Shown here in pieces: positions 5,819 through 6,544 of a stretch of DNA of 6,544 bases (the first letter of the stretch is position 1; each line of letters opens with the position of its first letter). Source of the stretch: JAKEGK01 sp036507695 (GTDB lineage: Bacteria; Pseudomonadota; Gammaproteobacteria; SZUA-152). The stretch covers positions 1 to 6,544 of the forward strand of contig DATCIR010000024.1 of assembly GCA_036507695.1 (NCBI GenBank). The letters are read 5' to 3'. The notes under the pieces were generated by a model. It was given only the letters and a program-made list of their open reading frames with translations. It had not been told where the DNA came from and made no database searches. A program made the translations under genes and the position numbers.

Positions 5819-6544
5819 TTAGACTTCACGCAACAGTTGATCCGCCATTCGCTCAGCCTGACTTAAATAACCTTCACCAAACAAATTCAAATGGTTCAAA
5901 ATATGGTAAAGGTTATACAAGTTCTTTCGAATGCGGTAACCGCTATCCAACGGATAAGCGGCATTATACGCGGAATAAAATCGCGGCGAAAATCCGCCGA
6001 ATAATTCCGTCATGGCGATATCGGCTTCGCGGTCCCCGTAATAAACCGCCGGGTCAAAAATCACCGGCCTGCCTTTATCGTCAATCGCATAATTGCCCGA
6101 CCACAGGTCGCCATGCAGCAAGGACGCTTGGGGTTGATAGCCGGTAAAAAATAGCTCGAGCCTGGACATTAACAATTCTCCCCGCCGCAGCAAGTGCCCG
6201 TAACCCTGTTTGGCGGCAAGCTGGTATTGAAACCCCAGGCGGTGATCCCGGTAAAAACCGATCCAATCGGACGATGGGGTATTGATTTGCGGTGTGGAAC
6301 CGATGGTGTTGTCGCGCTGCCAACCGAATTGATCCCGCGTAACGCGGTGCAGACCGGCCAGATCAATCCCAAGTTGTTCCAGGCTCGTTGTACTGCCACC
6401 CCCGCCGCTTTGGATTGGTAAATACTCCATCACAATATAGGCGCTGCCAGCACTGGCGCCAACACATGATGGCTGAGGCACCTTGATCGCATTGTGCCGG
6501 GCGATTTCCTGCAAACCTTCCAGTTCCGCCTCAAACATGGACAG
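5819..6544 (-). CDS. Fructosamine/ketosamine-3-kinase family protein, 5' end cut by window
   Basis: The reading frame runs off the right edge, so only the C-terminal 241 codons or so are seen; family members such as E. coli YniA have about 286 residues, so roughly 45-50 are missing. The ATG at 6538 is not the true start: it lies in the conserved MFEAELEGL helix inside the N-lobe, and the frame stays open upstream. Counting from that Met, marks are VPQPSCVG (20-27), the hinge YIVMEYLP (34-41), the catalytic loop HGDLWSGN (142-149, Asp144) and FDPAVYYGDREAD (161-173) as metal-binding motif, followed by a C-terminal LYNLYHILNHLNLFGEGYL. These define a phosphotransferase-fold kinase that phosphorylates sugar adducts on amines for deglycation repair; the bacterial substrate is not certain. 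It lies on the same strand as serB, 84 nt upstream, so co-transcription is possible but not shown. No strong terminator is seen after its TAA. Confidence 0.93.
   Translation of the reverse strand: MSMFEAELEGLQEIARHNAIKVPQPSCVGASAGSAYIVMEYLPIQSGGGGSTTSLEQLGIDLAGLHRVTRDQFGWQRDNTIGSTPQINTPSSDWIGFYRDHRLGFQYQLAAKQGYGHLLRRGELLMSRLELFFTGYQPQASLLHGDLWSGNYAIDDKGRPVIFDPAVYYGDREADIAMTELFGGFSPRFYSAYNAAYPLDSGYRIRKNLYNLYHILNHLNLFGEGYLSQAERMADQLLREV

Noticed and set aside
5791..6147. Plus-strand open frame of 118 codons
   Set aside because: Antisense to the conserved kinase C-terminal region; no recognisable protein features.

Overview
The window reads as a stretch of chromosome from a Gram-negative gammaproteobacterium, probably a marine or environmental heterotroph. 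The evidence is two outer-membrane barrel-type proteins with Sec signal peptides and C-terminal phenylalanines, a proteobacterial-type TRAP transporter, a SerB phosphatase and a fructosamine-kinase-family protein. Assignment below class level is a guess. I see no mobile element, phage gene, CRISPR array, rRNA or tRNA.

Layout, left to right. (1) 49-1913, minus strand: a tightly coupled pair encoding the small (dctQ) and large (dctM) membrane subunits of a TRAP transporter of the mannitol/chloroaromatic/keto-acid type. Stop and start overlap in TAATG, and a good sigma70-like promoter lies just upstream. No periplasmic binding-protein gene is in the window. (2) 1914-2242: a 329-bp divergent intergenic region with the dctQ promoter and a terminator-like hairpin in the leader of the next gene. 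(3) 2243-3631, plus strand: an exported TraF_2/FadL-like barrel protein (family usually labelled 'conjugal transfer protein TraF'). (4) 3632-3770: a convergent gap with a short hairpin that may stop transcription from both sides. (5) 3771-4877, minus strand: a second, diverged member of the same barrel family. (6) 4886-5734, minus strand: serB, only 8 nt upstream of the second barrel gene and so probably co-transcribed with it. (7) 5819-6544, minus strand: the C-terminal part of a fructosamine/ketosamine-3-kinase-family protein, cut by the window edge.

How they may work together: serB (last step of serine synthesis) and the TRAP pair (Na+-driven uptake of an organic acid) are ordinary metabolic functions. 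The most notable feature is the two convergent TraF_2-family barrels, which share the NPA hatch motif, an N-terminal helical segment, a G-V-x-N motif and an R-L-G-Y C-terminal strand. One is attached to serB. Their function is unknown, and the 'conjugal transfer' name has no support here because there are no other tra genes. I did not find a convincing new multi-gene system; the barrel pair and its serB linkage are the best leads.
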